From positions 1-48,886 of the forward strand of contig CALUZM010000011.1 in assembly GCA_944325245.1 (NCBI GenBank): a stretch of DNA of 48,886 bases. The letters are read 5' to 3'. The notes beneath the pieces were generated by a model, which searched no databases, had not been told where the DNA came from, and was given only the letters and a program-made list of their open reading frames with translations. The position numbers were made by a program, and so were the translations under genes. Below, in pieces: positions 16,243-24,319 of the stretch (positions are counted from its first letter, which is position 1; each line of letters opens with the position of its first letter). Source of the stretch: an uncultured Massilimicrobiota sp. GTDB taxonomy: Bacteria; Bacillota_I; Bacilli_A; Erysipelotrichales; Coprobacillaceae.

Positions 16243-16746
16243 TTATTCAATGATTTTTTCAAAAGCAATACGAGGAGCACCACTTGAAAGTGTGATTTGA
16301 CCACATTTTACAAAATGATGTTTTTTTAAAAAACGTTGCATTGATAAATTATCTTCATGGGTATCAATACGAATACTATGAATACCTTTTTCATAACATT
16401 TCGAAATAGCAAATTCTAGAAGATGATGAGCGATATTTTGTCCTTTGTGATTTTCATCAACAACAATTCTATGAATCACAGCATAAGGCTGATCATTTGT
16501 TAACCATTGTCCCTGAATAACATGATAGCTGGGATCTTTTTCTATCGCAAAATACATTGTTCCCATAATATCTTGATCACAAATCACATAACTTGCTTTT
16601 TTCTGAATATCTTCAATAATATTATCAGAAATAGGATATCCATCTTGCCATTGATCAATGTGTGCTTCTTTAAAATAATGTTGAGCCTGATGAATTAAAT
16701 TCATAATAGAATCAACATCTTGAAGTTGTGATTTTCTAATTTTCAT
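16243..16746 (-). CDS. GNAT-family N-acetyltransferase
   Basis: A 167-residue Gcn5-related acetyltransferase. The acetyl-CoA motif A is HRIVVDENHKGQNIAHHLLE (about residues 91-110). Motif B contains IRIDTHEDNLSMQRFLKKHH, typical of small GNATs acting on amines or protein N-termini. The substrate is unknown. Its start overlaps the end of the next gene upstream by 4 bases, so the two GNATs are translated as a pair. Confidence 0.88.
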   Translation of the reverse strand: MKIRKSQLQDVDSIMNLIHQAQHYFKEAHIDQWQDGYPISDNIIEDIQKKASYVICDQDIMGTMYFAIEKDPSYHVIQGQWLTNDQPYAVIHRIVVDENHKGQNIAHHLLEFAISKCYEKGIHSIRIDTHEDNLSMQRFLKKHHFVKCGQITLSSGAPRIAFEKIIE

Positions 16747-17243
16747 CTTTGTCTCCTTAAACTATAAATAATAACATCATGGTATTGAAAATTTTTATAG
16801 GCATGTTCTTTTAAGTAGCCTTCCTCTTGAAAATGATTCCATTCTAAAACTTTACATGAGGCAATGTTGTCTTTAAAGACTTCAGCATAGATTTTATGAA
16901 TAGAATAGCATTGAAAAATATGCTGACAAAACAATTGTACAGATCTTTTCATAATTCCTCTATGAGCATATTGAGGATTGATCCAATAACCTAATTCACA
17001 ATTTTTAACATAGATATCATTTTGTAAAGTCCCACCAATACAGCCGATACAAATCCCATCAACGACAATGCCAAAGTCGATACCATGATGTTCGAGTGAA
17101 TGAGTTATAAAAGACATAGCGTGATCAAGTGTATAAGGATAGGGAAAGCTGTTTCTTAAATAAGTCCCAATACTTTTTTCATTCGCATGATAAGCTAATT
17201 GGCAGGGATCAATCTGATCAAGAGTTTTCAATTCGATAATCAT
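16743..17243 (-). CDS. GNAT-family N-acetyltransferase (RimJ/RimL-like)
   Basis: A 166-residue acetyltransferase of the RimJ/RimL type. Features are the N-terminal RNSFPYPYTLDHAMSFI, the strand ELGYWINPQYAHRGIMKRSV carrying the CoA-binding turn, and NIASCKVLEWNHFQEEGYLK, the usual NxxSxxLxxxxGF-like end. Members acetylate ribosomal protein N-termini or small amines; the substrate is not known here. It sits 8 bases after the aldo/keto reductase stop and probably shares its transcript. Confidence 0.88.
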   Translation of the reverse strand: MIIELKTLDQIDPCQLAYHANEKSIGTYLRNSFPYPYTLDHAMSFITHSLEHHGIDFGIVVDGICIGCIGGTLQNDIYVKNCELGYWINPQYAHRGIMKRSVQLFCQHIFQCYSIHKIYAEVFKDNIASCKVLEWNHFQEEGYLKEHAYKNFQYHDVIIYSLRRQR

Positions 17244-17251
17244 AAATTCTC

Positions 17252-18172
17252 CTATGGAAGAGGCTTATCACTTGCAAGATATAAATCGTACCATTGTTGA
17301 CGTGTAAGTTGGATATCACAGGCTTCAACCATTTCTTTTAAATGAACAGGAGAAGTCGTTCCCATGATAGGTTGCATACATGCAGGATGACGAAGTAACC
17401 ATGCAATCGCAATAGCACTCTTTGTTACATGATATTCATGGGCTAAATCATCCATGACTTTGTTTAGTTTTGCATATTGTGGATGATCAATAAAACATCC
17501 TTCTTCCCATGAAGCCTGTACAACACTCCAAGGTTGAATCGTTATATCATGGAGACGACAATAATCTAAGACACCACCATCTTTATCCTGAGCCCAGGCT
17601 TTTTTCATGTTCATGTTTAATCCAGAATCAATCATTACAGAATGAACAATAGAAAGCTGTAACTGATTAATAATAATAGGATGTTGAGTATATTTTTGTA
17701 ATAATTCAATTTGTAATGGCGTATGATTAGAAACACCAAAATATTTAACTTTTCCTTCATGATATAATTGATCAAATGCTTCCGCAACCTCCTTAGGATC
17801 ACATAATGCATCTGGGCGATGTAATAGTAAGATATCAACATAATTAGTATTTAAACGTTGTAAAGAAGCATTCACACTTTGTAAGATATGTTCTTTTGAA
17901 AAATCATAACGTTTCCCAGGAACAATCCCACATTTTGTTTGAATAATCATTTTTTGACGATAGTCAGGATGTGCCTTTAAGACTTCTCCAAAAATGGCTT
18001 CTGATTGACCACCACCATAAATATCAGCATGGTCAAAAAAGTTAATTCCATTATCTAACGCTGTTTGTACAAGTTCTTCAACTTGTTGAAAACTTTTATC
18101 AGCAATACGCATGCATCCTAAAGCAAGACGAGATGCTTTTAAATTTGTTTTAGGTATTTGAAAATATTCCAT
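17252..18172 (-). CDS. Aldo/keto reductase (YdhF-like)
   Basis: NADPH-dependent oxidoreductase with a TIM barrel, 306 residues. FFDHADIYGGGQSE carries the catalytic Asp and Tyr near residues 47-52. The catalytic His lies in DILLLHRPD, with a Lys in the preceding strand (IIQTKCG). The C-terminal stretch AIAIAWLLRHPACMQPIMGTT binds the cofactor phosphate. The physiological substrate is unknown. It is first in the minus-strand unit with the two GNATs. GGAGGAAAC precedes the ATG. Confidence 0.9.
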   Translation of the reverse strand: MEYFQIPKTNLKASRLALGCMRIADKSFQQVEELVQTALDNGINFFDHADIYGGGQSEAIFGEVLKAHPDYRQKMIIQTKCGIVPGKRYDFSKEHILQSVNASLQRLNTNYVDILLLHRPDALCDPKEVAEAFDQLYHEGKVKYFGVSNHTPLQIELLQKYTQHPIIINQLQLSIVHSVMIDSGLNMNMKKAWAQDKDGGVLDYCRLHDITIQPWSVVQASWEEGCFIDHPQYAKLNKVMDDLAHEYHVTKSAIAIAWLLRHPACMQPIMGTTSPVHLKEMVEACDIQLTRQQWYDLYLASDKPLP

Positions 18173-18240
18173 AATTTGTTTCCTCCTGTTGTTATTATAT
18201 AAAATAATGATTATAATGTAAAAGAAAAAGAGGTGGAGGA

Positions 18241-18447
18241 ATGGTTTATCACATTGTCAATATTGTTGTTTATATTGTTTCCATTGCATTTGCAATGGTT
18301 GGTCTGAGCTGTTTTCGTTTTGATCAGTATGTGAGAAAAAATAAGGAAAGAGAATTTCACATATTTTTTATTGTGGCTTCAGTTGCATTAGGATATTTAT
18401 TTGCTTCTTTTATCTTGGCGTTTGGAAATTTAAGTTTTCAATTCTAA
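18241..18447 (+). CDS. DUF1146 (YwzB-like) small membrane protein
   Basis: A 68-residue protein with two hydrophobic segments (about 5-24 and 40-60) joined by the polar FRFDQYVRKNKEREFH stretch and ending GYLFASFILAFG. This matches the DUF1146 family (Bacillus YwzB), whose function is unknown. In Bacillus ywzB lies just upstream of murAA-spoIID-spoIIQ. Here it is directly upstream of spoIID with murAA absent. GGTGGAGG precedes the ATG. Confidence 0.8.
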   Translation: MVYHIVNIVVYIVSIAFAMVGLSCFRFDQYVRKNKEREFHIFFIVASVALGYLFASFILAFGNLSFQF

Positions 18448-18472
18448 ATGGGAAGTTGTTGCATATATATCA

Positions 18473-19375
18473 ATGATGAAGAAAATATATGCAAAACTTC
18501 TTTTTATATTGTCTTTGATATTAGTGATAGGATGTTTTCATTATCAGGATGCATTGACATGGTTAGAGTCACAATATCAGGTTGATCATAAAGAAAAGAA
18601 AGTCAGTATCCAAACAGAAGATCAGGTTTTATCTATTCCTTTGGAAGAATATTTGATAGGTGTTATTGCCGGGGAAATGCCAGTGAGTTTTGAAAAGGAG
18701 GCGTTAAAGGCACAGGCAGTTGCCAGTCGAACATTTGTATTGTCAAGGAATTTAAAAGTGGATAACACAACACAATCACAGGTCTATTTAACTGAAAATG
18801 AAATGAAGGAAAACTGGGGAGAACAATATGAAAAAAATAGAAAAAAGATAGAGGAAGCAATTTCTGAAACGAAAGGGGAAGTGATGACTTATCAGGGAGA
18901 ATATATATCGGCATTGTTTTTTTCTAGCAGCAATGGGAAAACTGTCAATAGTGAAGATTATTTTACAGGAGAAGTTGCTTATCTTAAATCGGTGGATAGT
19001 CATTGGGATACGACAATTGATCCACATAATATGAGAGAAAAAACATTTACAAAGGAACAGTTGGCCGATATATTTCAAGTTTCACCAGAACATATAGAAG
19101 TGACATCTTATACATCCAGTGGCTATGTAGAAAAAGTTATGATTAATCAAAAAACGTATACAGGAAGAGAAATGAGAGAAAAACTCTCTTTAGCTTCTTC
19201 ATGTTTTGAAATCAAATTCTCATCAAAAGGATATACTTTTATTACAAAAGGTAATGGTCATGGAGTGGGAATGAGTCAATATGGAGCGCAAGCCATGGCT
19301 TTAGAAAATAAAAATTATCAGGATATTTTACATCATTATTATCAAAATATTCAAATTGAAAGTATAGACTCTTAA
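18473..19375 (+). CDS. spoIID: Stage II sporulation protein D
   Basis: Lytic transglycosylase of the DMP complex (SpoIID-SpoIIM-SpoIIP) that thins septal peptidoglycan during engulfment. An N-terminal membrane anchor (about residues 7-23) is followed by LEEYLIGVIAGEMPVSFEKEALKAQAVASRT, the family core with its catalytic Glu near 66. The C-terminus has GNGHGVGMSQYGAQAMA. Length 300 is typical. The start is uncertain: ATG at 18473 and 18476 are adjacent and neither has a good ribosome site. It is followed by spoIIQ. Confidence 0.93.
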   Translation: MMKKIYAKLLFILSLILVIGCFHYQDALTWLESQYQVDHKEKKVSIQTEDQVLSIPLEEYLIGVIAGEMPVSFEKEALKAQAVASRTFVLSRNLKVDNTTQSQVYLTENEMKENWGEQYEKNRKKIEEAISETKGEVMTYQGEYISALFFSSSNGKTVNSEDYFTGEVAYLKSVDSHWDTTIDPHNMREKTFTKEQLADIFQVSPEHIEVTSYTSSGYVEKVMINQKTYTGREMREKLSLASSCFEIKFSSKGYTFITKGNGHGVGMSQYGAQAMALENKNYQDILHHYYQNIQIESIDS

Positions 19376-19406
19376 CTTTTGTTCATACTTAAGTTGAGGT
19401 GAAAAC

Positions 19407-20039
19407 ATGAAGAAAAGATCATTTCATTATAAGAAGATACTTGGTATTTCATTAGCTTTAGCTTTGTTTTTAGGAGGAATTGGTATTGTTCAAAATATTT
19501 TAGATGAGCATACAAAAGATTTTGAAGATGAAACAGTTGTAAAAGTAGATGAAAATCAAAACAAAGACACAACAGAAGAAAAAACAATTGAAACATTAAA
19601 ATCTCCTGTTAAAGATGGGATTGGGATTGTCAGATATTATTATGATAAAGATGATGATGCATCGAAGCAAGAACAATCACTTATTTTATTTGAAGATGTT
19701 TACCGTCCTAATCAAGGTGTTGATTATGCAAATAAAAATGAAGCATTTGATGTTATGGCAGCTATCAGTGGAACTGTAACAAAAAAGACCAATGACCCTG
19801 TTTTAGGTTGGGTTGTAACAATTACAAACAGTGATAAGATTTCTACAACTTATGAATCATTATCTGAAGTGTCAGTGGAATTGAACCAGGATGTCAAACA
19901 AGGAGATACTATAGGAAAAAGTGGAGAAAATGTTTATGAAGCAGATTTGAAGAATCATTTACATTTTATTCTACAAAAAGACGATCAATTATATAATCCA
20001 GAAAAGTATATTGGACAGACTCTTGATACAATCAAGTAG
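19407..20039 (+). CDS. spoIIQ: SpoIIQ-like M23 (LytM) domain protein, probably non-catalytic
   Basis: Forespore membrane protein that pairs with SpoIIIAH to form the engulfment zipper and feeding-tube channel. A short cytoplasmic tail and one membrane segment (about residues 11-28) precede an acidic linker and an M23 domain (about 85-205). The second zinc motif HLH is intact near 190-192 (KNHLHFIL). The first motif reads NQGVD where active LytM enzymes have HxxxD, so a zinc ligand is lost. This suggests a structural role, as in Bacillus SpoIIQ. The context after spoIID supports the name. A strong terminator follows. Confidence 0.85.
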   Translation: MKKRSFHYKKILGISLALALFLGGIGIVQNILDEHTKDFEDETVVKVDENQNKDTTEEKTIETLKSPVKDGIGIVRYYYDKDDDASKQEQSLILFEDVYRPNQGVDYANKNEAFDVMAAISGTVTKKTNDPVLGWVVTITNSDKISTTYESLSEVSVELNQDVKQGDTIGKSGENVYEADLKNHLHFILQKDDQLYNPEKYIGQTLDTIK

Positions 20040-20041
20040 CT

Positions 20042-20074
20042 AAATTTAGATTCTCAGGAATCTAAATTTTTTTT
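20042..20074 (+). terminator. Terminator after spoIIQ
   Basis: Perfect 12-bp stem AAATTTAGATTC (20042-20053) / GAATCTAAATTT (20058-20069) with a TCAG loop and a further T run. Confidence 0.9.
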
Positions 20075-20176
20075 AAAATATTCACATAAATTTCATAGAT
20101 AAGTCGTAATATAATTGAAGATGAAACGGGGTTGAAAAAAAGATAAAATTTATGTAGGTATAGTGATAATTTTTTC

Positions 20177-20204
20177 TTGTAATTAATATGAAAAATGATA
20201 CAAT
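20177..20204 (+). promoter_or_regulatory. Promoter of mbl
   Basis: -35 TTGTAA (20177-20182), a 16-bp spacer and -10 TACAAT (20199-20204), 26 bases before the ATG and its AGGAGG. Confidence 0.55.
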
Positions 20205-20230
20205 AGAAATGCTTATAGGAGGAATGTTCA

Positions 20231-21220
20231 ATGAAATTATCAAAGGAAATTGGTATTGACTTAGGAACAGCTAACATTCTTATTTATGTCAAAGGTGAAG
20301 GAATTGTTGTTAATGAACCTTCTGTTGTAACTATCAATACTGAAACAAATAAACCTATCGCTGTAGGAGAAGAAGCAAGAGATATGCTTGGAAAAACTCC
20401 AGGTAAATTTCAAGCCATTCGTCCTCTTAAAGATGGGGTTATCGCAGATTTTCAAATTACTGAAATATTATTAACTCATTTTATTAATAAACTAAACTTA
20501 AAAGGTGTTTTCTCAAGACCAACAATCTTAATTTGCTGTCCATCAAATATTACTTCTATTGAAAAAAGTGCTATTCAGGATGTTGCTTTAAGATGTGGTG
20601 CGAAAAGAGTTTATATTGAAGAAGAACCAAAAGTTGCAGCGATTGGTGCTGGATTAGATATTTCTAAACCATCAGGAAATATGGTTGTTGATATTGGTGG
20701 GGGAACAACTGATATTGCAGTTCTTTCATTAGGAGATATCGTAACAAGCACATCTTTAAAGATTGCTGGTGACAAAATGGATGCTGAATTAATTAAATAT
20801 GTAAAAGATAAATATAAATTATTAATCGGAGATCGTACTGCAGAAGAAATTAAAATGACAATTGGTAGTGCTTATGAAGCAGATCCAAAAGATGTCATGG
20901 ATGTAAGAGGAAGAGATTTAGTGACTGGATTACCTCATACAATTCAATTAAATGCTCAAGAAACACAAGAAGCTTTAGAAGAATGTTGTATGACAATCTT
21001 ACGTTCTACAAAACAAGTTCTTGAACAAACACCACCTGAACTTTCAGCAGATATCGTCAACAAAGGTATTTTCTTAACTGGTGGAGGAGCTTTACTTCAT
21101 AACTTAGATAAATTCTTAGAAGAAGGATTAGGAGTTCCTGTCTTTGTTGCAGAAAATGCATTAGACTGCGTTGCTGAAGGATGCGGTGTCATGTTAGAAA
21201 ACACACAATATTTACAATAG
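20231..21220 (+). CDS. mbl: MreB-family cell-shape protein (Mbl)
   Basis: Actin-like ATPase that guides lateral cell-wall synthesis as membrane-bound filaments. Phosphate-1 motif IGIDLGTANILIYVKG is at residues 7-22 and phosphate-2 VDIGGGTTDIAVLS near 153-166. The adenosine motif is GIFLTGGGALL near 277-287. Length 329 is typical. Mbl is preferred over MreB because of position after spoIID-spoIIQ, as in Bacillus, and because no mreCD follows. The usual intervening spoIIID is missing; the 190-bp gap contains only a terminator and the promoter. Confidence 0.92.
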   Translation: MKLSKEIGIDLGTANILIYVKGEGIVVNEPSVVTINTETNKPIAVGEEARDMLGKTPGKFQAIRPLKDGVIADFQITEILLTHFINKLNLKGVFSRPTILICCPSNITSIEKSAIQDVALRCGAKRVYIEEEPKVAAIGAGLDISKPSGNMVVDIGGGTTDIAVLSLGDIVTSTSLKIAGDKMDAELIKYVKDKYKLLIGDRTAEEIKMTIGSAYEADPKDVMDVRGRDLVTGLPHTIQLNAQETQEALEECCMTILRSTKQVLEQTPPELSADIVNKGIFLTGGGALLHNLDKFLEEGLGVPVFVAENALDCVAEGCGVMLENTQYLQ

Positions 21221-21233
21221 TTTAAAGAAGTGT

Positions 21234-21255
21234 CATCATTTGATGATGCTTTTTT
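21234..21255 (+). terminator. Terminator after mbl
   Basis: CATCAT (21234-21239) / ATGATG (21243-21248) with a 3-nt loop, followed by C and six T. Confidence 0.7.
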
Positions 21256-21320
21256 CTTTATCTGTAAAAAAATAGATTTTTGATATGATTTTGTTAGAAT
21301 AGATGACAGAGGTGATAAAA

Positions 21321-22100
21321 GTGGGAAAGAAGAAATATTTTTTCTTTGATATTGATGGAACATTAGCTGTAGGAACACCAGGAGATCAATATGTTCCTGA
21401 ATCAGCGAAAAGAACAATTAAAGAATTAGAAGCAAATGGACATTTTGTTGCTATTGCGACGGGTAGAAGTTATGCTATGGCAGTCAATCATATGAAAGAG
21501 CTTGGTTTTAAGAATATGGTTAGTGATGGGGGAAATGGAATTACTATTAATGAAAAGCTCATTGAAATTAAGCCTTTAGATTATGATAAGTGCATAGCTT
21601 TAATTGATGAGTGTAAAGAAAAAGGATTTATCTGGGCTATATCTCCAGATAACGAAACAAGACGTCTGGCACCAGATAATCGTTTCTATGATTTTACACA
21701 TGATATTTATATGGATACAGTTGTTGAAGAAGGACTTGATCCAAGAAACTATGATCAAATATACAAAGTTTATATTGCCTGTTATGCACCAGATGAACAA
21801 AAATTAGAAACATTAAAGGAACTTCCTTGGTGTCGTTTTCATAAAGAATATTTATTTGTAGAACCGGGTGATAAATCAGTAGGTATTAAAGCAATTGTTG
21901 ATTATTTTGGTGGAGATTATCAAGATGTTGTTGTTTTTGGTGATGAAAAGAATGATTTGAGTATGTTTAGTGATAAATGGACTTCTATTGCGATGGGAAA
22001 TGCAATTAATGAATTAAAGGCAAAAGCAACATATGTGACTGATGATGCAGATAAAGATGGAATTTATAAAGCTTGTCAGCATTTTGGATGGGTGGATTAA
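21321..22100 (+). CDS. Cof-type HAD-IIB phosphatase (first of tandem pair)
   Basis: Haloacid-dehalogenase phosphatase, probably acting on sugar phosphates or flavin precursors. Motif I FFFDIDGTLAVG carries the nucleophile Asp and acid/base Asp. Motif II is IATGRS. Motif III/IV is FGDEKNDLSMF near residues 207-217. A type IIB cap lies between. The GTG at 21321 is chosen because AGAGGTGA lies directly upstream; the ATG at 21303 would sit before that ribosome site. The next gene begins at the base after its stop codon, so they form one transcript. Confidence 0.87.
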   Translation: MGKKKYFFFDIDGTLAVGTPGDQYVPESAKRTIKELEANGHFVAIATGRSYAMAVNHMKELGFKNMVSDGGNGITINEKLIEIKPLDYDKCIALIDECKEKGFIWAISPDNETRRLAPDNRFYDFTHDIYMDTVVEEGLDPRNYDQIYKVYIACYAPDEQKLETLKELPWCRFHKEYLFVEPGDKSVGIKAIVDYFGGDYQDVVVFGDEKNDLSMFSDKWTSIAMGNAINELKAKATYVTDDADKDGIYKACQHFGWVD

Positions 22101-22889
22101 ATGGAAAGAAAAATTATATTTTTTGATATTGATGGAACACTGTTTTGTCCAGAGTTTGGTCGTATCACTGATGAAGTAAAAAATGCCATTAAATCAGTTC
22201 AAAAACAAGGACACTTATGTTTTATTGCAAGTGGGAGACCATATGGATATATTGCAGAAAATGTGAAAGAAATAGGCTTTGATGGATATGTTTTAGCTAA
22301 TGGGGCTAATGTGAAGTATCAGAATCAGGATTTGAAAGTCAGATGCATGGATTCTCAAAAAGTGAAAGAATTATGTCATAAGCTCAAAGAGAAAAATATT
22401 GAATATGTTTTACAAACTCCAAAACTTTGTTATATGAGTCAGAATAATCAATGCTTACTTGATTTTTATTCTCATTGTAATATAGATTTCCATAATTTCT
22501 GTTTTGAATATCAAGAAGATGATATTGCTCAAAAGACAGTTAAGATGGAAGTATGGGCCAAAACTCAACAAGAATTAGATGATGCGATATCATGTTTTCA
22601 TCCATTTTCCTATGAATTACATCCAGACAATCATAGTTTAGAAATCTATTCCAATGAAGTTTCTAAAGCAACCGGAATATTAGATGTCTTAAAGGAACTT
22701 CATATTGAATTAGAAAATAGTTATTGCTTTGGAGACGGTCCTAATGATATAGAAATGTTTGAGACAGTAGGTCATCCTATCGCAATGGGAAATGCAATTG
22801 ACGATATCAAACAAAGAGCAGAAATCATCTGCCCAACTGTACAGGACAACGGAGTTGCGATACAATTAAAAAAGATGTTTATCATTTAA
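22101..22889 (+). CDS. Cof-type HAD-IIB phosphatase (second of tandem pair)
   Basis: Paralogue of the preceding gene with the same order of motifs: FFDIDGTLF near residue 7, IASGRP near 42, and FGDGPNDIEMF near 210-220. Length is 262. The cap domain differs from the first copy, so substrates may differ. The start follows the previous stop with no spacer, implying coupled translation. A terminator follows directly. Confidence 0.87.
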   Translation: MERKIIFFDIDGTLFCPEFGRITDEVKNAIKSVQKQGHLCFIASGRPYGYIAENVKEIGFDGYVLANGANVKYQNQDLKVRCMDSQKVKELCHKLKEKNIEYVLQTPKLCYMSQNNQCLLDFYSHCNIDFHNFCFEYQEDDIAQKTVKMEVWAKTQQELDDAISCFHPFSYELHPDNHSLEIYSNEVSKATGILDVLKELHIELENSYCFGDGPNDIEMFETVGHPIAMGNAIDDIKQRAEIICPTVQDNGVAIQLKKMFII

Positions 22890-22915
22890 AAAACTAGCAT
22901 AAAAGCTAGTTTTTT
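22888..22915 (+). terminator. Terminator after the HAD pair
   Basis: ACTAGC (22893-22898) / GCTAGT (22905-22910) with flanking A and T runs and a 6-nt loop. The A run on the left could also serve the minus-strand gene. Confidence 0.75.
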
Positions 22916-22954
22916 GTTATGACTTATTTTTGTGTTGTTTATAATAATAAAAGG

Positions 22955-23152
22955 CTACATAAATAATATGGCAGCAAACATAAAAAGTAAAGATAGACTT
23001 GCAATAAGTAAAGCATAGTTAAATCCTGTTTTTTGTTGAACTTCATTTCTAATACCAAAAGCTAATGAAAACACAAAGAGAAAAGGCAAAATAAACCAGG
23101 TAAGATATATCAATGTATGAAAGCCATCAGTTTGAAAGAGTTCACTAAACAT
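22955..23152 (-). CDS. Small two-helix membrane protein, unknown function
   Basis: A 65-residue protein with two clear membrane segments (about 15-36 and 46-65) and a short charged loop, IRNEVQQKTGFN. I do not recognise a family. The start at 23152 follows AGGA at 9 bases and overlaps the end of the thioesterase gene by 8 bases, the coupling pattern used throughout this window. That overlap is the main reason to treat it as real. A longer start at 23167 is possible. Confidence 0.55.
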   Translation of the reverse strand: MFSELFQTDGFHTLIYLTWFILPFLFVFSLAFGIRNEVQQKTGFNYALLIASLSLLFMFAAILFM

Positions 23153-23567
23153 TACTTGTATCCTCATTAAGCAGTTGAATAAGAAGTTGATCCAGTTCAG
23201 GCAAAGCTCTTTTTAAAATAATAGGTCTACCATTTTGATTTAGAAAACAATGTAAACTTTTCCCAATAGCGACAATGTCATCATTGACTTTCATAGTATA
23301 TTCGATTTCAAGGCGTGTTCCTTTATATGCTGAAACTTTTGTTTCAATATTTATAAGATCAGGAAAAGTTGTGCTTTTTTTGTAATCACATTGAATGCCT
23401 ATAACAGGTGAACTCACACCTAATTCTTCCATCTTATCATAGCCAAAACCAATTTTGTTTAAGAAGTCAATTCTCGCTTCTTCCATAAAACGAATGTAAT
23501 TAGAATGATGTGTAATTTGCATTTTATCTGTTTCATAATATTGGACTTGATGTTGATATGTATGCAT
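23145..23567 (-). CDS. Acyl-CoA thioesterase of the 4-hydroxybenzoyl-CoA (hot-dog) family
   Basis: Hot-dog fold thioesterase of 140 residues, YbgC/4HBT type. The N-terminal QVQYYETDKMQITHHSNYIR contains the catalytic Asp and the conserved His-x-x-Tyr of this group, followed by FMEEARIDFLNKIGFGY. It hydrolyses short or aromatic acyl-CoA; the true substrate is unknown. AGGGGAGA precedes the ATG. It is first of two genes and divergent from the XRE regulator. Confidence 0.88.
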   Translation of the reverse strand: MHTYQHQVQYYETDKMQITHHSNYIRFMEEARIDFLNKIGFGYDKMEELGVSSPVIGIQCDYKKSTTFPDLINIETKVSAYKGTRLEIEYTMKVNDDIVAIGKSLHCFLNQNGRPIILKRALPELDQLLIQLLNEDTSNV

Positions 23568-23684
23568 ATTAAAATCTCCCCTTTATAAACCATATTATAG
23601 CAAGACTGATACTCACATTCAAATATGTTTAATGAGAGAAGTTTAATATTTATGAACTTTATTTTAAAAATATGAAATTTATTG

Positions 23685-23712
23685 TTGCATTAGGGGTAGA
23701 AATATGTATAAT
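23685..23712 (+). promoter_or_regulatory. Promoter of the XRE-cupin/potABCD operon
   Basis: -35 TTGCAT (23685-23690), a 16-bp spacer and -10 TATAAT (23707-23712), 56 bases before the start codon. The leader between them may hold an operator, but no clear dyad is seen. Confidence 0.5.
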
Positions 23713-23768
23713 AAAGTTGTTTGATTTTTAGAATTTAAAGTTTAGTATAGTGACATGGAGGAAACAAT

Positions 23769-24302
23769 ATGGACATTGGAAAGAAATTAAAAGATTTACG
23801 TATTAAAAATGACTTAACCTTGGAAGAACTAGCTTCAAGAAGTGAGTTAACAAAAGGATTTCTTTCTCAAGTTGAAAGAAATCTAACCAGTCCAAGTATC
23901 TCTACACTAGAGGATTTATTAGAGGCACTGGGCACCAATCTTTCAGAGTTTTTTCAATCCGATCAGGAAGAGAAAATTGTTTTTCATACACAAGATTTCT
24001 TTGTAGATGAAAAAGATGAATATACGATAGAATGGGTTATTCCTAATGCTCAAAAAAATGAAATGGAACCAATTCTTTTAACGATTCATGGGCATGAAAA
24101 GAGTAGAGAAATGGAATGTCATAATGGTGAAGAATTTGGTTATATTTTAAAAGGAAATGTCACTTTAGTTCGTGGAAATAAAAAATATAGATTAAAAGCC
24201 AAAGAAACATTTTATATGGATGGCAAAGAAAGTCATTATTTTATCAATAATGGGTCTAGTGATGCCAAGATATTGTGGGTGACAACACCACCAATGTTTT
24301 AA
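23769..24302 (+). CDS. XRE-family regulator with C-terminal cupin domain (PuuR-like)
   Basis: A 177-residue regulator. The helix-turn-helix (about 1-60) contains [23 protein letters not shown], split by the family turn, and [16 protein letters not shown]. The cupin domain (about 105-175) contains [14 protein letters not shown] and [11 protein letters not shown]. PuuR-type regulators sense polyamines through the cupin. Its place as first gene before potABCD supports polyamine-responsive control of uptake. The gap to potA is 17 bases. GGAGG precedes the ATG. Confidence 0.88.
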   Translation: MDIGKKLKDLRIKNDLTLEELASRSELTKGFLSQVERNLTSPSISTLEDLLEALGTNLSEFFQSDQEEKIVFHTQDFFVDEKDEYTIEWVIPNAQKNEMEPILLTIHGHEKSREMECHNGEEFGYILKGNVTLVRGNKKYRLKAKETFYMDGKESHYFINNGSSDAKILWVTTPPMF

Positions 24303-24319
24303 AAGAAGGGAGTATGAAA

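Noticed and set aside
20040-20230. Hidden spoIIID between spoIIQ and mbl
   Set aside because: The gap is 190 bp, too short for spoIIID (about 250 bp), and holds only a terminator and a promoter.
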